A stretch of DNA of 64,000 bases from Collinsella sp. (GTDB taxonomy: Bacteria; Actinomycetota; Coriobacteriia; Coriobacteriales; Coriobacteriaceae). Shown here one piece after another: positions 20,992 to 31,671 of this stretch. Below the pieces are notes generated by a model. That model saw nothing but the letters and a program-made list of their open reading frames with translations, did not search any database and was not told the origin of the DNA. Numbering within the stretch: the first letter of the stretch is position 1; each line of letters opens with the position of its first letter. The position numbers and the translations under genes were made by a program. The stretch covers positions 34,276 through 98,275 of the forward strand of contig DXZQ01000004.1 of NCBI GenBank assembly GCA_019419585.1, read 5' to 3'.

Positions 20992-21699
20992 CTACTCCCA
21001 CTCCTGCTCGTAGATGTTGAGTGACTTCACGTACCGCCCCTGGGCGCCCATGATGTCGCGGACCAGACGCAAGAAGAAGCTGATGCACGAGGTGTCAAAG
21101 CCATCCTGCAGGTCCTCCGGATGCACCGCACCAGGCCCATCGACCGCCGTGTCACTCAGGCGTGCGATGTCATACAGATAGAGTTGTCCCGCCGTCAGCC
21201 AGACATCGTCGACGCAGGCGAGGCGCACCGCAATCGCTCCGTCGCTCCAATGCTCCTTTTGCACGATATGCGGGTCGTAGACATCAAAGCGACGGTCGGT
21301 GCGCGTGTCCTTCAGCGCGACCATACCAGTCGCAGGATCCTTGTCCAAAATGCCAAAGCGCGAGAAATACTGCGTGTCGCGTACCTGCTCGAGCCGCTTG
21401 AGCGAGGCAGGCGAAAGCGATGTCGGCGGCTCTTCAACATACAGCTCGAGCAGCGTCTTGCCATGGCGATAGGGGCGCTCGAAGAGCAGCCAATCGGTAA
21501 ATGCCATGTTGTAGGCCATGATTTCGTTTTGAGAAGGTTCCTCGCAATAGCTGAGCCACGGATCGACGATAATCTCGAACTGCTCGCGCGCCGGCTCCAG
21601 AAACTGAAACTTCCGCAGCATCCAAAAATGGGCCATGTCGGCAATATCGTTGCCGACGGCTTCAGCCAGCTCTGCTCGGTCAAAAACTTGGTCAGTCAT
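20992..21699 (-). CDS. Conserved hypothetical protein
   Basis: 235 residues, acidic, no membrane segment or signal peptide. Short motifs such as NEIMAYNMAFTDWLLFERP and GKTLLELYVEEP suggest a compact helical domain followed by a mixed region, but I do not recognise the family. The ATG at 21699 is well supported by GAGGAGG. Codon use matches its neighbours, so it is probably a normal resident gene. It is a single-gene unit. Confidence 0.75.
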   Translation of the reverse strand: MTDQVFDRAELAEAVGNDIADMAHFWMLRKFQFLEPAREQFEIIVDPWLSYCEEPSQNEIMAYNMAFTDWLLFERPYRHGKTLLELYVEEPPTSLSPASLKRLEQVRDTQYFSRFGILDKDPATGMVALKDTRTDRRFDVYDPHIVQKEHWSDGAIAVRLACVDDVWLTAGQLYLYDIARLSDTAVDGPGAVHPEDLQDGFDTSCISFFLRLVRDIMGAQGRYVKSLNIYEQEWE

Positions 21700-22052
21700 G
21701 GCATCCTCCTCAAACTGATGAACCTCAATTTGAGCTTACGAGGAGGGTGGGCAGCCACTGTCGGCACGGGTAAAATAGGCCTCCGGCTGCAAACCAGATG
21801 CTAACCAAACACTTGGCGGGACACTTGACCGAATATGCGCGCCGCAAAGAAACGGCAGGTAGACATAGACAGCCGACCCGCCATTTTAAGCCAAACGCCC
21901 GCTGCCACCACAGAAACAACAGGTGGCCACAGCCCAAGAAGTCGGCAAATGAGCACCCACACGTCGACAAACGAGCAAATCGCTCGCAAAGAGTGTCCCC
22001 AACGACTAGACAAAAAATGACTAGTCATTGGGGACGTTCTTAAATGACTACT
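21700..22052. repeat. Intergenic stretch with GACTAGTC hairpins
   Basis: Mostly featureless. At 22005-22045 an inverted repeat (CTAGAC...AATGACTAGTCATT and GGGGACGTTC) appears. On the minus strand AATGACTAGTCATT is followed by TTTTG, so it may end the gltBD transcript. Similar sequence recurs at 63548-63600. Confidence 0.45.
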
Positions 22053-23534
<1,482 letters not shown>

Positions 23535-23539
23535 GGCAC

Positions 23540-26500
23540 TTACGCCTCCTTCTTGGTCGAAGCAACAGGGCTGGCAGCCACGGACGCAGCGCCCGCAGCA
23601 CCGCCCGCAGCACCGCCCGCAGCATCGAAGCGAGCGACATCCGCAGCGCTCGCGCGACCGGTCACGATGTCAAACGCCAGCTCCTCTGCCTGCGCATGCG
23701 TCTTGCCGACGGCCTCGGCGGCGGCGACAATCGCCAGCACACGCTCGTACTCGGTCGGAATGACCTTCACGAAGTGCTTGCTCATCGTCTCAAAGCTGTA
23801 GAGCAGCTTGATGCCGCGCGGGCTCTGCGTCGCGTCCACGTGCTCTTGGATGAGCTCGCGAATCTGCGCCAGCTCGCCGGCCGTCGGGGCCTTGAGCTCA
23901 ACGCTCTCGTGGTTCACGCGGGCATCGAGCGTGCCGTACTGGTCAAAGACATAGGCCACGCCGCCCGTCATACCGGCGGCGAAGTTCTGCCCGACCTCAC
24001 CCAGGATAAGCGCCAGACCGCCCGTCATGTACTCGCAGCCATGGTTGCCGCAGCCCTCGACCACCACGGTGGCACCGGAGTTGCGTACGCCAAAGCGCTG
24101 GCCGGCCAGGCCGTTGATGAAGCCACGGCCGCTCGTGGCGCCAAAGAACGCAACGTTGCCCACGATGATGTTTTCGTCGAACTTATAGGTCGCATGCGGG
24201 TTGGGGCGCACCGACACCTCGCCGCCCGAAAGGCCTTTGCCAAAGTAGTCGTTGGCGTCGCCGCACACGTTGAGCGTAATGCCGCGCGGCAGGAAGGCGC
24301 CAAAGCTCTGACCGGCCGAACCATCGCAATCGATGGTGATGGAGCCGGCGGGCAGGCCCTCGGGATGCGCCTTGGTCACCGCATTGCCCAGAATGGTGCC
24401 CACGCAGCGGTTAACGTTGGCGATGTCGGCATGGAAACGAATCGGGCGCAGGTGCGCACGGGCATTGGCCGTGTAGGGCACGAACAACGTGGAGTCGAGC
24501 GTCTTGTCGAGCTCGCTGTCGGCAGCCATCTGCGGCAGGAAGTGGCGACCGTCGGCACCCGGAATATGGGCACCGAACTCGCAGGTCGCGCTTGCCAGCA
24601 CGGGCGACAGATCCAGCAGGTTAGCCTTGCGGTTGCCCGGCACCTCGATCTGGCACAAACACTCGGGATGGCCAACCATCTCATCGACGGTGCGGAAGCC
24701 CAGGCTCGCCATAACCTCGCGCAGCTGCTCGGCCACAAAGAGCATAAAGTGCTCAACGTGCTCGGGCTTACCGCGGAAGCCGTGACGCAGGCGGCAGTTT
24801 TGCGTGGCGATGCCGGCCGGGCAGGTATCCTGCTGACAGTCACGCTGCATGAGGCAACCCATGGAGATGAGCGGCATGGTCGCAAAGCCAAACTCCTCGG
24901 CGCCCAGCAAGCAGGCGACGGCGACGTCGGTGCCGTCCATGAGCTTGCCGTCGGCCTCGAGCACCACGCGGGAGCGCAGGCCGTTTTGCAGCAGCGTCTG
25001 CTGGGCCTCGGCAAGGCCGAGCTCCAGCGGCAGGCCGGCATGCCAAATGGAATCGCGCGCCGCGGCACCCGAGCCGCCATTGTGGCCGCTGATCAAGATC
25101 TTGTCGGCAGCGCCCTTGGCCACACCGGTTGCGATGGTGCCGACGCCGGCCTCGCTGACCAGCTTGACCGACACGCGCGCGCCGGGGTTGGCATTCTTAA
25201 GGTCAAAGATCAGCTCTGCCAGGTCCTCGATGGAGTAGATGTCGTGGTGCGGCGGAGGCGAGATCAGGCCGATGCCGGGCGTGGACTGACGGACCTCGGC
25301 AATCCAGGGGTAGACCTTCTTGCCGGGCAGGTGGCCACCCTCGCCGGGCTTGGCGCCCTGGGCCATCTTGATCTGAATCTCGAAGGCGCTGCACAGGTAG
25401 CGGCTCGTCACGCCAAAGCGCGCACTTGCCACCTGCTTGATCGCGGAGTTCTTGGAATCACCGTTAGCCAGCGGGGTCTCGCGACGCGGATCCTCACCGC
25501 CCTCGCCCGAGTTGGAACGGCCATGCAGACGGTTCATAGCGATAGCCATGCACTCGTGCGCCTCTTTGCTGATGGAGCCGTACGACATGGCGCCGGTGTT
25601 AAAGCGGCGGACGATGTTGAGCGCGGGCTCGACCTCGTCGAGTGCCACCGGGGTGCGGCCGCTGGCATCAAAGTCGAGCAAGTCGCGCAGGCGCACGGCA
25701 CGGCCGGTACGGTGCAGACGGGCGCTGTACTCCTTAAAGGTGTCGTAGCTGTCCTCACGGCAGGCGGTCTGCAGCAGGTAGACGGTCTGGGGGTCGATGA
25801 GGTGTTCCTCGCCGCCGAGCGGGCGCCACTTGGTCAGACCCAGCGTGGGCAGCTGATCGGGAGCCGGGCTCTTAAGGATAGCGAGCGCAGCGTCGTAGCG
25901 CTCGTTTTGCTCGCGCTCAACGTCCTCGACACCCATACCGCCCACACGGCTCACCGTGCCGGCGAAGTACGCGTTGACGAACTCCGGCGTAAAGCCGACG
26001 GCCTCGAAAATCTGCGCGGAGTGATAGCTCTGCACCGTGGAGATACCCATCTTGGACATGATGGAGACGATACCCGCCGTCGCGGCCTTGTTGTAGTTGT
26101 CGATGCCCTGCTCGGCCGTCACGTCCAGGTCGCCGCGTGCTGCCAAGTCGCGGATGCACGCATGCGCATTGTACGGATAGATGCCGCTTGCGGAGTAGCC
26201 CACCAGCGCCGCAAAGTCGTGCGGGGACACGGCATCGCCGCACTCCACCACGATGTCGGCAAAGGTACGCACGCCAGCGCGAATCAGGTGGTTGTGCACA
26301 CAGCCCACGGCGAGCAGCGACGGCACGGGCACCTCGCCCGCAGCGGCACGATCGCTCAACACCACGATGTTCACGCCGTCGCGGACCGCAGCCTCAACGT
26401 CCTCTGCAAGCTGCTTGAGCGCTGCCTGCAGCGCGCCCTCGCCCGCATCGCGGCGGTAGACGGCACGGAAACGGCGGGTCTTAAAGCCCACGCGGTCTAT

Positions 26501-28249
26501 GGCGCAGACGCGGTCAAACTCCTCCTCGCTCAGCAGCGGACGCTCCAAGCGAACCAGCTGGCAGGCCGTACGGGAGTCCTCGAGCAGGTTGCCGTGGTTG
26601 CCCAGGTAGAGCGTGGTCGAGGTGACCATATGCTCGCGAAGGGCGTCGATGGGCGGGTTCGTAACCTGAGCGAACAGCTGATAGAAATAGTCGTAGAACG
26701 AACGCGTCTTCTTGGACAGGCAAGCCAGCGGCGCGTCGATGCCCATCGAGGCGAGCGGGGCCTTGCCCTGCTGGGCCATAGGACGCACGACCTCGTCGAC
26801 GTCATCCCAGTGGTAGCCGAGCTTGGCCATGCGCACAGCGGCGGGCACCTCGGCGTCCTCGGCGGACGCTGCCGCAACGGGCTCATCGAGCGCGTCAACG
26901 GTCAGCGTCTCCTCGGCAATCCAGTCGCGGTAGGGCTTCTCCTTGGCATAGCGGGCGCGCAGCTCGTCGTTGTAGATCACGCGGCCGCGGGCAAAATCGA
27001 CCTCGAGCATCTGGCCCGGTCCCAGGCAGCCGCTCGTCAGGATGTTCTCGGGGCTCACCTCGATGGTGCCCACCTCGCTTGCCAGCATAAAGCGACCGTC
27101 GCGCGTCACATAGTAGCGGGCAGGACGCAGGCCGTTACGGTCGAGGGCGGCGCCCAGCGTGCGACCGTCGGTAAAGGCGATGGCCGCCGGGCCATCCCAC
27201 GGCTCCATGAGCATGGACTGGTAGGCGTCGTAGGCGCGGCGCTCCTCACTCAGGCTGTCGTTGTGGTCCCACGGCTCGGGCAGCAACATGGACGCGGCAC
27301 GCGTGAGCGGACGACCGTTCATAACCAGGAACTCGAGCACGTTGTCCAAAATCGCGGAGTCGGAACCCTCGCGGTTGATGATGGGCATCACGCGCTCAAG
27401 ATCGTGCTGCAGCACGGGGCTGTACAGGTTGGGCTCGCGGGCGCGAATCCAGTTGACATTGCCCTTGAGGGTGTTGATCTCGCCGTTGTGGATGATAAAG
27501 CGGTTGGGGTGCGCGCGCTCCCAACTGGGTGTGGTGTTGGTGGAGTAGCGCGAGTGGACGAGCGCCACGGCCGTCTTGACGGCGGCATCGTTGAGATCGA
27601 TGAAGAAGCGACGCATCTGCGTGGCGACCAGCATGCCCTTGTACACGATGGTGCGCGAGCTCATGGAGCACACATAGAAGATCTTGTCGCGCAGGGCAAA
27701 CTCGGCGTCGGCCTTTTTCTCGATAGTGCGGCGGCACACGTACAGGCGACGCTCGAAGGCATCGCCGGCGGGCGTGTCGTCGGGGCGGCCCAGGAAGGCC
27801 TGCAGGATAGTGGGCATGCAGGCGCGGGCCGTCTCGCCCAGGTCGTGCGGGTCGACGGGCACCTCGCGCCAAAAGAGCAGCGGCACGCCGGCCTCGGCAC
27901 AGCCCTCCTCAAACACGCGGCGGGCATCCTCTACGCCCTTGTCGTCCTGCGGGAAGAACAGCATGGCCACGCCATAGTCGCCCTCTGCCGGCAGAATCTG
28001 ACCGCACTTTTGAGCCTCTTTACGGAAAAAGTGATGCGGAACCTGGAACAGGATGCCGGCGCCGTCGCCGGTGTTCTTCTCGAGTCCCGTACCGCCGCGG
28101 TGCTCCAAGTTGACCAGAATGGACAGTGCGTCGTCCAGAATCTGGTGATGGCGCTCACCGTTGATATCGGCAAGCGCGCCGATGCCACATGCATCGTGGT
28201 CGAATTCGGGGCGATAAAGGCCCTGCTGCTGAGCGGAATCTGCCTGCAT
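23540..28249 (-). CDS. gltB: Glutamate synthase, large subunit
   Basis: A 1569-residue enzyme. The amidotransferase nucleophile is Cys21 (DACGIGALAD), exposed after loss of a 20-residue propeptide. The centre holds the FMN/synthase domain, with the 3Fe-4S cysteines in CQQDTCPAG (after CLMQRDC), and the C-terminal part is the glycine-rich beta-helix (GNVAFFGATSGRGF). The ATG at 28249 follows GGGGAGG. A short Ala/Gly-rich tail is added at the end. Its strong codon bias creates a 1617-codon open frame on the other strand, which is not a gene. Confidence 0.96.
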   Translation of the reverse strand: MQADSAQQQGLYRPEFDHDACGIGALADINGERHHQILDDALSILVNLEHRGGTGLEKNTGDGAGILFQVPHHFFRKEAQKCGQILPAEGDYGVAMLFFPQDDKGVEDARRVFEEGCAEAGVPLLFWREVPVDPHDLGETARACMPTILQAFLGRPDDTPAGDAFERRLYVCRRTIEKKADAEFALRDKIFYVCSMSSRTIVYKGMLVATQMRRFFIDLNDAAVKTAVALVHSRYSTNTTPSWERAHPNRFIIHNGEINTLKGNVNWIRAREPNLYSPVLQHDLERVMPIINREGSDSAILDNVLEFLVMNGRPLTRAASMLLPEPWDHNDSLSEERRAYDAYQSMLMEPWDGPAAIAFTDGRTLGAALDRNGLRPARYYVTRDGRFMLASEVGTIEVSPENILTSGCLGPGQMLEVDFARGRVIYNDELRARYAKEKPYRDWIAEETLTVDALDEPVAAASAEDAEVPAAVRMAKLGYHWDDVDEVVRPMAQQGKAPLASMGIDAPLACLSKKTRSFYDYFYQLFAQVTNPPIDALREHMVTSTTLYLGNHGNLLEDSRTACQLVRLERPLLSEEEFDRVCAIDRVGFKTRRFRAVYRRDAGEGALQAALKQLAEDVEAAVRDGVNIVVLSDRAAAGEVPVPSLLAVGCVHNHLIRAGVRTFADIVVECGDAVSPHDFAALVGYSASGIYPYNAHACIRDLAARGDLDVTAEQGIDNYNKAATAGIVSIMSKMGISTVQSYHSAQIFEAVGFTPEFVNAYFAGTVSRVGGMGVEDVEREQNERYDAALAILKSPAPDQLPTLGLTKWRPLGGEEHLIDPQTVYLLQTACREDSYDTFKEYSARLHRTGRAVRLRDLLDFDASGRTPVALDEVEPALNIVRRFNTGAMSYGSISKEAHECMAIAMNRLHGRSNSGEGGEDPRRETPLANGDSKNSAIKQVASARFGVTSRYLCSAFEIQIKMAQGAKPGEGGHLPGKKVYPWIAEVRQSTPGIGLISPPPHHDIYSIEDLAELIFDLKNANPGARVSVKLVSEAGVGTIATGVAKGAADKILISGHNGGSGAAARDSIWHAGLPLELGLAEAQQTLLQNGLRSRVVLEADGKLMDGTDVAVACLLGAEEFGFATMPLISMGCLMQRDCQQDTCPAGIATQNCRLRHGFRGKPEHVEHFMLFVAEQLREVMASLGFRTVDEMVGHPECLCQIEVPGNRKANLLDLSPVLASATCEFGAHIPGADGRHFLPQMAADSELDKTLDSTLFVPYTANARAHLRPIRFHADIANVNRCVGTILGNAVTKAHPEGLPAGSITIDCDGSAGQSFGAFLPRGITLNVCGDANDYFGKGLSGGEVSVRPNPHATYKFDENIIVGNVAFFGATSGRGFINGLAGQRFGVRNSGATVVVEGCGNHGCEYMTGGLALILGEVGQNFAAGMTGGVAYVFDQYGTLDARVNHESVELKAPTAGELAQIRELIQEHVDATQSPRGIKLLYSFETMSKHFVKVIPTEYERVLAIVAAAEAVGKTHAQAEELAFDIVTGRASAADVARFDAAGGAAGGAAGAASVAASPVASTKKEA

Positions 28250-28692
28250 CGCGATCCTCCCCTAGATATTTAGACAGTCAGTTGAATAGGCATAGTAGGA
28301 GCATCGTCGGCCCGTTGTGTTTCCCACCCGTTTCGAAACAATCGCGTAACGCACGCCCTACGAGTGGACACCGCCGACCTCAAGGGCGACAACATAGGCC
28401 CCAAGTTCGGCCTGTTAGCTCACCACTTCAAACATCTCAATCTGTAACAGGAGGAACCGATTTTGGCGCCTAGATGTTACAGATTGAGATTTTCTGCGGG
28501 ACGGTTTTGGTTTGTCTCGATCTGTAACACGAAGGGTCGGTTTTGGCGGCAAACTGTTACAGATCGAGACAATTCGGCAGCCCCCTTTCACCATCCCATT
28601 CAAATACAACAATTTTGTTAGTCTTGGTTAACTTTTAAGCTTAAAACGGGTATCCTTTGCGGCGTCAAGCAAACGGCACACAGGAGCGCACC
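28250..28692. repeat. Palindrome array E (two units) and mntH upstream region
   Basis: Units lie at 28433-28490 and 28513-28571, 80 bases apart, each with perfectly paired outer arms. They sit between the divergent gltB and mntH genes. Downstream, the 14-bp palindrome TTTTAAGCTTAAAA (28633-28646) lies 46 bases ahead of mntH in an AT-rich patch and is a good candidate for an operator (MntR/DtxR type by context). Confidence 0.85.
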
Positions 28693-29949
28693 ATGCTCAA
28701 CCATCTCAAACAACACTTTGGCTCCCGACGCACCGGTGGTCACGGAGGCCTAGACATTGCGCGGCATATCGGCCCCGGGCTGCTCGTGACCGTCGGCTTT
28801 ATCGACCCGGGCAACTGGGCCTCCAATATGGCCGCGGGCTCGCAGTTTGGCTACGCGCTGCTGTGGATCGTCACGCTGTCCACGATTATGCTCATCGTGC
28901 TGCAGCACAACGCGGCGCACCTGGGTATCGCCACGGGCGCCTGCCTTGCCGAGGCCACGACACGTTACCTCCCCCGCTTCGTCGGGCGTACGGTGCTCGC
29001 CAGTGCCTATCTCGCGACCATCGCCACCGCCATGGCCGAAGTCCTGGGCGGCGCGATTGCCCTTCAAATGCTCTTTGGGCTGCCCGTGCGCGCGGGCTGC
29101 GTCATCGTGGCGGCAGTATCGATGGCGATGCTCATGACGAGCTCCTACAAGCGCGCCGAACGCTGGATCATCGCCTTCGTGGGTGTGGTGGGACTCTCGT
29201 TTTTAGCAGAGCTCGCGCTGGTCAAAGTCGACTGGCCGCAAGCAACCGCAAGCTGGATCATCCCCAGCATGCCTGCCGACTCGGCAACGATTATCGTGAG
29301 TGTCCTGGGTGCGGTCGTTATGCCACACAACCTTTTTCTGCACTCCGAGGTCATCCAATCCATGCACTTCGAAGGCCAAGGCGAGCAAGTTATCGAAGAA
29401 CGTCTGCACTACGAGCTCTTCGACACGCTCTTTTCGATGGGCGTGGGCTGGCCAATCAACTCGGCCATGGTCATCCTGGCCGCAACGACCTTCTTTGCGC
29501 ACGGCATGGTCGTAGACGACCTCGCCGTCGCAGCGGCCACGCTCTCCCCCATCTTGGGCCCGGCGAGCTCGACCATCTTTGCGGTAGCGCTGCTGTTCGC
29601 GGGACTATCGAGTAGTGTGACGGCGGGTATGGCGGCGGGCACCATCACCGCGGGCATGTTCGACGAGGAATACGACATACACGACCGACATTCCTCGATC
29701 GGGGTGGCGGCCTGTTTCGTCGGCGCAGTGACGGCGTGCCTGGTCGTCCCAAATCCTTTTGAAGGTCTCATCTGGAGTCAGGCACTGTTGTCGCTTCAGC
29801 TGCCGATTACGGTCTTTGTGCTCATACGGCTCACCAGTTCACCCCGCGTTATGGGCAAATACGCCAATTCGCGCCCGCTCAACGCGCTGCTCGTAGGGAT
29901 TGGTGCCATCGTGACGATTCTCGATGTCGTGTTGTTGACAGGGATGTAA
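28693..29949 (+). CDS. mntH: NRAMP-family manganese/divalent metal transporter
   Basis: A 418-residue inner-membrane protein with 11 likely membrane segments. The metal-binding DPGN of helix 1 (residues 38-41) and MPHN of helix 6 (210-213) are intact, so it should import Mn(II) or Fe(II) with protons. The ATG at 28693 follows AGGAG by 6 bases; the 12-residue longer reading has no ribosome site. It stands alone between palindrome arrays E and F. Confidence 0.93.
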   Translation: MLNHLKQHFGSRRTGGHGGLDIARHIGPGLLVTVGFIDPGNWASNMAAGSQFGYALLWIVTLSTIMLIVLQHNAAHLGIATGACLAEATTRYLPRFVGRTVLASAYLATIATAMAEVLGGAIALQMLFGLPVRAGCVIVAAVSMAMLMTSSYKRAERWIIAFVGVVGLSFLAELALVKVDWPQATASWIIPSMPADSATIIVSVLGAVVMPHNLFLHSEVIQSMHFEGQGEQVIEERLHYELFDTLFSMGVGWPINSAMVILAATTFFAHGMVVDDLAVAAATLSPILGPASSTIFAVALLFAGLSSSVTAGMAAGTITAGMFDEEYDIHDRHSSIGVAACFVGAVTACLVVPNPFEGLIWSQALLSLQLPITVFVLIRLTSSPRVMGKYANSRPLNALLVGIGAIVTILDVVLLTGM

Positions 29950-30181
29950 TGAGACGGGGCACCTACCCAGGCAAACGTCTCGATCTGTATCATCTAGACC
30001 CGCTTTTGATGTCTAGATGTTACAGATCGAGATCATTCCGAGGGACAGCTCCGTTTGTCTCAATCTGTAACAAGTGGACCCAATTTCCACCGTTAGATGT
30101 TACAGATTGAGACAAAAGGTCGGCCGGACTCACAACAGACAGGATCGGCCAACAGCAACCGTGATCCCTTGGGGACGGAGG
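29950..30181. repeat. Palindrome array F: two units
   Basis: Units lie at 29976-30033 and 30056-30114, 80 bases apart. In unit 1 the stem extends inward through CTAGAC/GTCTAG. Array F lies between convergent genes (mntH and rubredoxin). Confidence 0.9.
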
Positions 30182-30217
30182 AAAAGGGCCCCGGCCGAGA
30201 ATTCGACCGAGGCCCTT
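30182..30217 (-). terminator. Terminator of the rubredoxin gene
   Basis: The stem AAGGGCCTCGG / CCGGGGCCCTT on the minus strand is followed by TTCCTCC. It lies about 40 bases past the rubredoxin stop. Confidence 0.65.
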
Positions 30218-30257
30218 GGACAGAGCTATGCGTTGATACGAGCCGTGTGTCTGCGAG

Positions 30258-30401
30258 CTACTCCTCGACGAGCTCAAACTGATCGGGACCGACGCCACAC
30301 ACCGGGCACACATAATCCTCGGGCAGCTCGGGCGTATCGACCTCAACCTCGTAACCGCAAACGACGCACACGAACTTATACGTCTTCTTCTCCTCAGCCA
30401 T
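30258..30401 (-). CDS. Rubredoxin
   Basis: A 47-residue protein with the four iron ligands in two knuckles, CVVCGY (Cys12, Cys15) and CPVCGV (Cys32, Cys35), and the family ending DQFEL. It carries single electrons, in anaerobes mainly to oxygen- or NO-detoxifying reductases. AGAGGAG lies 7 bases ahead of the ATG at 30401. The 89-base gap from the upstream flavin reductase is very AT-rich and probably holds its own promoter. Confidence 0.95.
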   Translation of the reverse strand: MAEEKKTYKFVCVVCGYEVEVDTPELPEDYVCPVCGVGPDQFELVEE

Positions 30402-30490
30402 GATGTTCTCCTCTCAAACGCGACTGGTGATGTACTTCATTTATCAGTATAGATTCTCAATAATATAATGCAAGTATTTTTAAAACATTT

Positions 30491-30994
30491 CTAGCCTTGA
30501 TACGAGGACGCCTTCGGAGGCGTCTTGCCCTTCAGGACCTTATGGTAGTAATCGTAGGTGAGCGGCGTCTCGTCACTCAAGCGCTCGGCATCCTCGACCT
30601 CGCCGATAAACAGTAGATGCGTGCCAACATCCACAGTGTCGATCAAATGGCAGCTAAACAGGGCCGCCGCGTGCTCGGGCACATAGGGCATGCCCAGAGC
30701 CGTCTCGCGGGTCTCGTATTTGGCAAACTTGTCATAATCGCTGCTGGTGCGGAACCCAAAGTTACCGATGTAGAGCATATCGGCGGTCTGATCGATCACG
30801 GTCAGCGCGAACGCTTTGGCCGAAGCGATGACGCCCGAGGTGACGTTGTCCTTGTTCACGGCAACCGAAATGCGCGGCGGCATGGACGTCACCTGCACCG
30901 CAGTGTTGATGACGCAGCCGGCGCGCAGCCCGTCTGCCGCGGCGCTCACCACGTACAGACCGCTCGGCATGGTAAAGAACGCAGTTTTGTCCAT
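30491..30994 (-). CDS. Flavin reductase-like FMN-binding protein
   Basis: A 167-residue split-barrel flavin reductase. FTMPSGLYVVSA, INTAVQVTSMPPRISVAVNKDN and the later FSCHLIDTVDVGTHLLFIGEV match the family. The ATG at 30994 follows GGGGAG; the longer reading runs into an upstream repeat and is rejected. With the rubredoxin gene directly downstream, the pair mirrors the domains of the fused flavin reductase-rubredoxin (Hrb) of some acetogens, which passes NADH electrons to flavodiiron proteins. No flavodiiron gene is in this window. Confidence 0.88.
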   Translation of the reverse strand: MDKTAFFTMPSGLYVVSAAADGLRAGCVINTAVQVTSMPPRISVAVNKDNVTSGVIASAKAFALTVIDQTADMLYIGNFGFRTSSDYDKFAKYETRETALGMPYVPEHAAALFSCHLIDTVDVGTHLLFIGEVEDAERLSDETPLTYDYYHKVLKGKTPPKASSYQG

Positions 30995-31122
30995 AACGAT
31001 CACTCCCCTAGCTCGGGTTGGAACCTCATGGATGTATGTACCCACAAAAAAGGCGGTACCCATAACGGACGCCGCCTTTGAAACATATGTGTCAGAACAG
31101 TAAGAAAGATGAGACACCCGCA

Positions 31123-31188
31123 GCTGCGGTGAAATAGGGACTGAATAGCCCCTCAAACAGGCAAACCAGTCCGTATTCCACCGCAACT
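31123..31188. repeat. Dispersed palindrome, family 2, copy 2
   Basis: The arms CTGCGGTGAAATAGGGACTG and CCAGTCCGTATTCCACCGCAA are a decayed form of the element at 16828-16894. It lies between flavin reductase and smpB. Confidence 0.8.
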
Positions 31189-31200
31189 TATGAAGGACGG

Positions 31201-31671
31201 TCAGCGGTTGCGTTCCTTGAGGGCGCGGTCGATCTCGCGTTGGACATCACGCTTGGCCATGTCCTCGCGCTTGTCGTAGAGCTTCTTGCCGCGACCCAGG
31301 CCCAGCAGCAGTTTTACGCGACCGTCGGTATTAAAGTAGAGCTCCAACGGAACCAGTGCATAACCACGGTTGCGAAGTTTGCCGTCAAGAAAGTCGATCT
31401 CCTTGCGGTGCAGCAGCAGACGGCGCCGACGGTCGGGATCGCGATTCCACACGCCACCATGGCTATAAGGGTGAATATGCAGGCCGACGAGCCAGCACTC
31501 CCCGCCACGAATCAGTGCAAAGGTATCGGTAATCTGGCACGCGCGCTCGCGAATCGACTTGACCTCGGTACCGCTCAGCTCAATACCACACTCAAACGTC
31601 TCATCGATAAAGTACTCGTGATGTGCCGAGCGATTCTTGGAAATGAGCTTGCGCTCGCGCTTACTGGGCAT
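31201..31671 (-). CDS. smpB: SsrA-binding protein
   Basis: A 156-residue tmRNA-binding protein for rescue of stalled ribosomes. Recognised by HHEYFIDETFECGIELSGTE, the HIHPYSHG stretch and a basic C-terminal tail (KKLYDKREDMAKRD). The ATG at 31671 follows GGAGG and lies inside the last 11 bases of the TPR gene, so the two are coupled. The tmRNA gene was not found in this window. Confidence 0.95.
   Translation of the reverse strand: MPSKRERKLISKNRSAHHEYFIDETFECGIELSGTEVKSIRERACQITDTFALIRGGECWLVGLHIHPYSHGGVWNRDPDRRRRLLLHRKEIDFLDGKLRNRGYALVPLELYFNTDGRVKLLLGLGRGKKLYDKREDMAKRDVQREIDRALKERNR

Noticed and set aside
28633..28646. Insertion-sequence end at the AT palindrome
   Set aside because: No partner inverted repeat or transposase is near; its position ahead of mntH fits an operator better.
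30995..31186. Longer N-terminus for the flavin reductase
   Set aside because: The extra 64 residues read through the family-2 palindrome, show no domain, and a good ribosome site supports the start at 30994.
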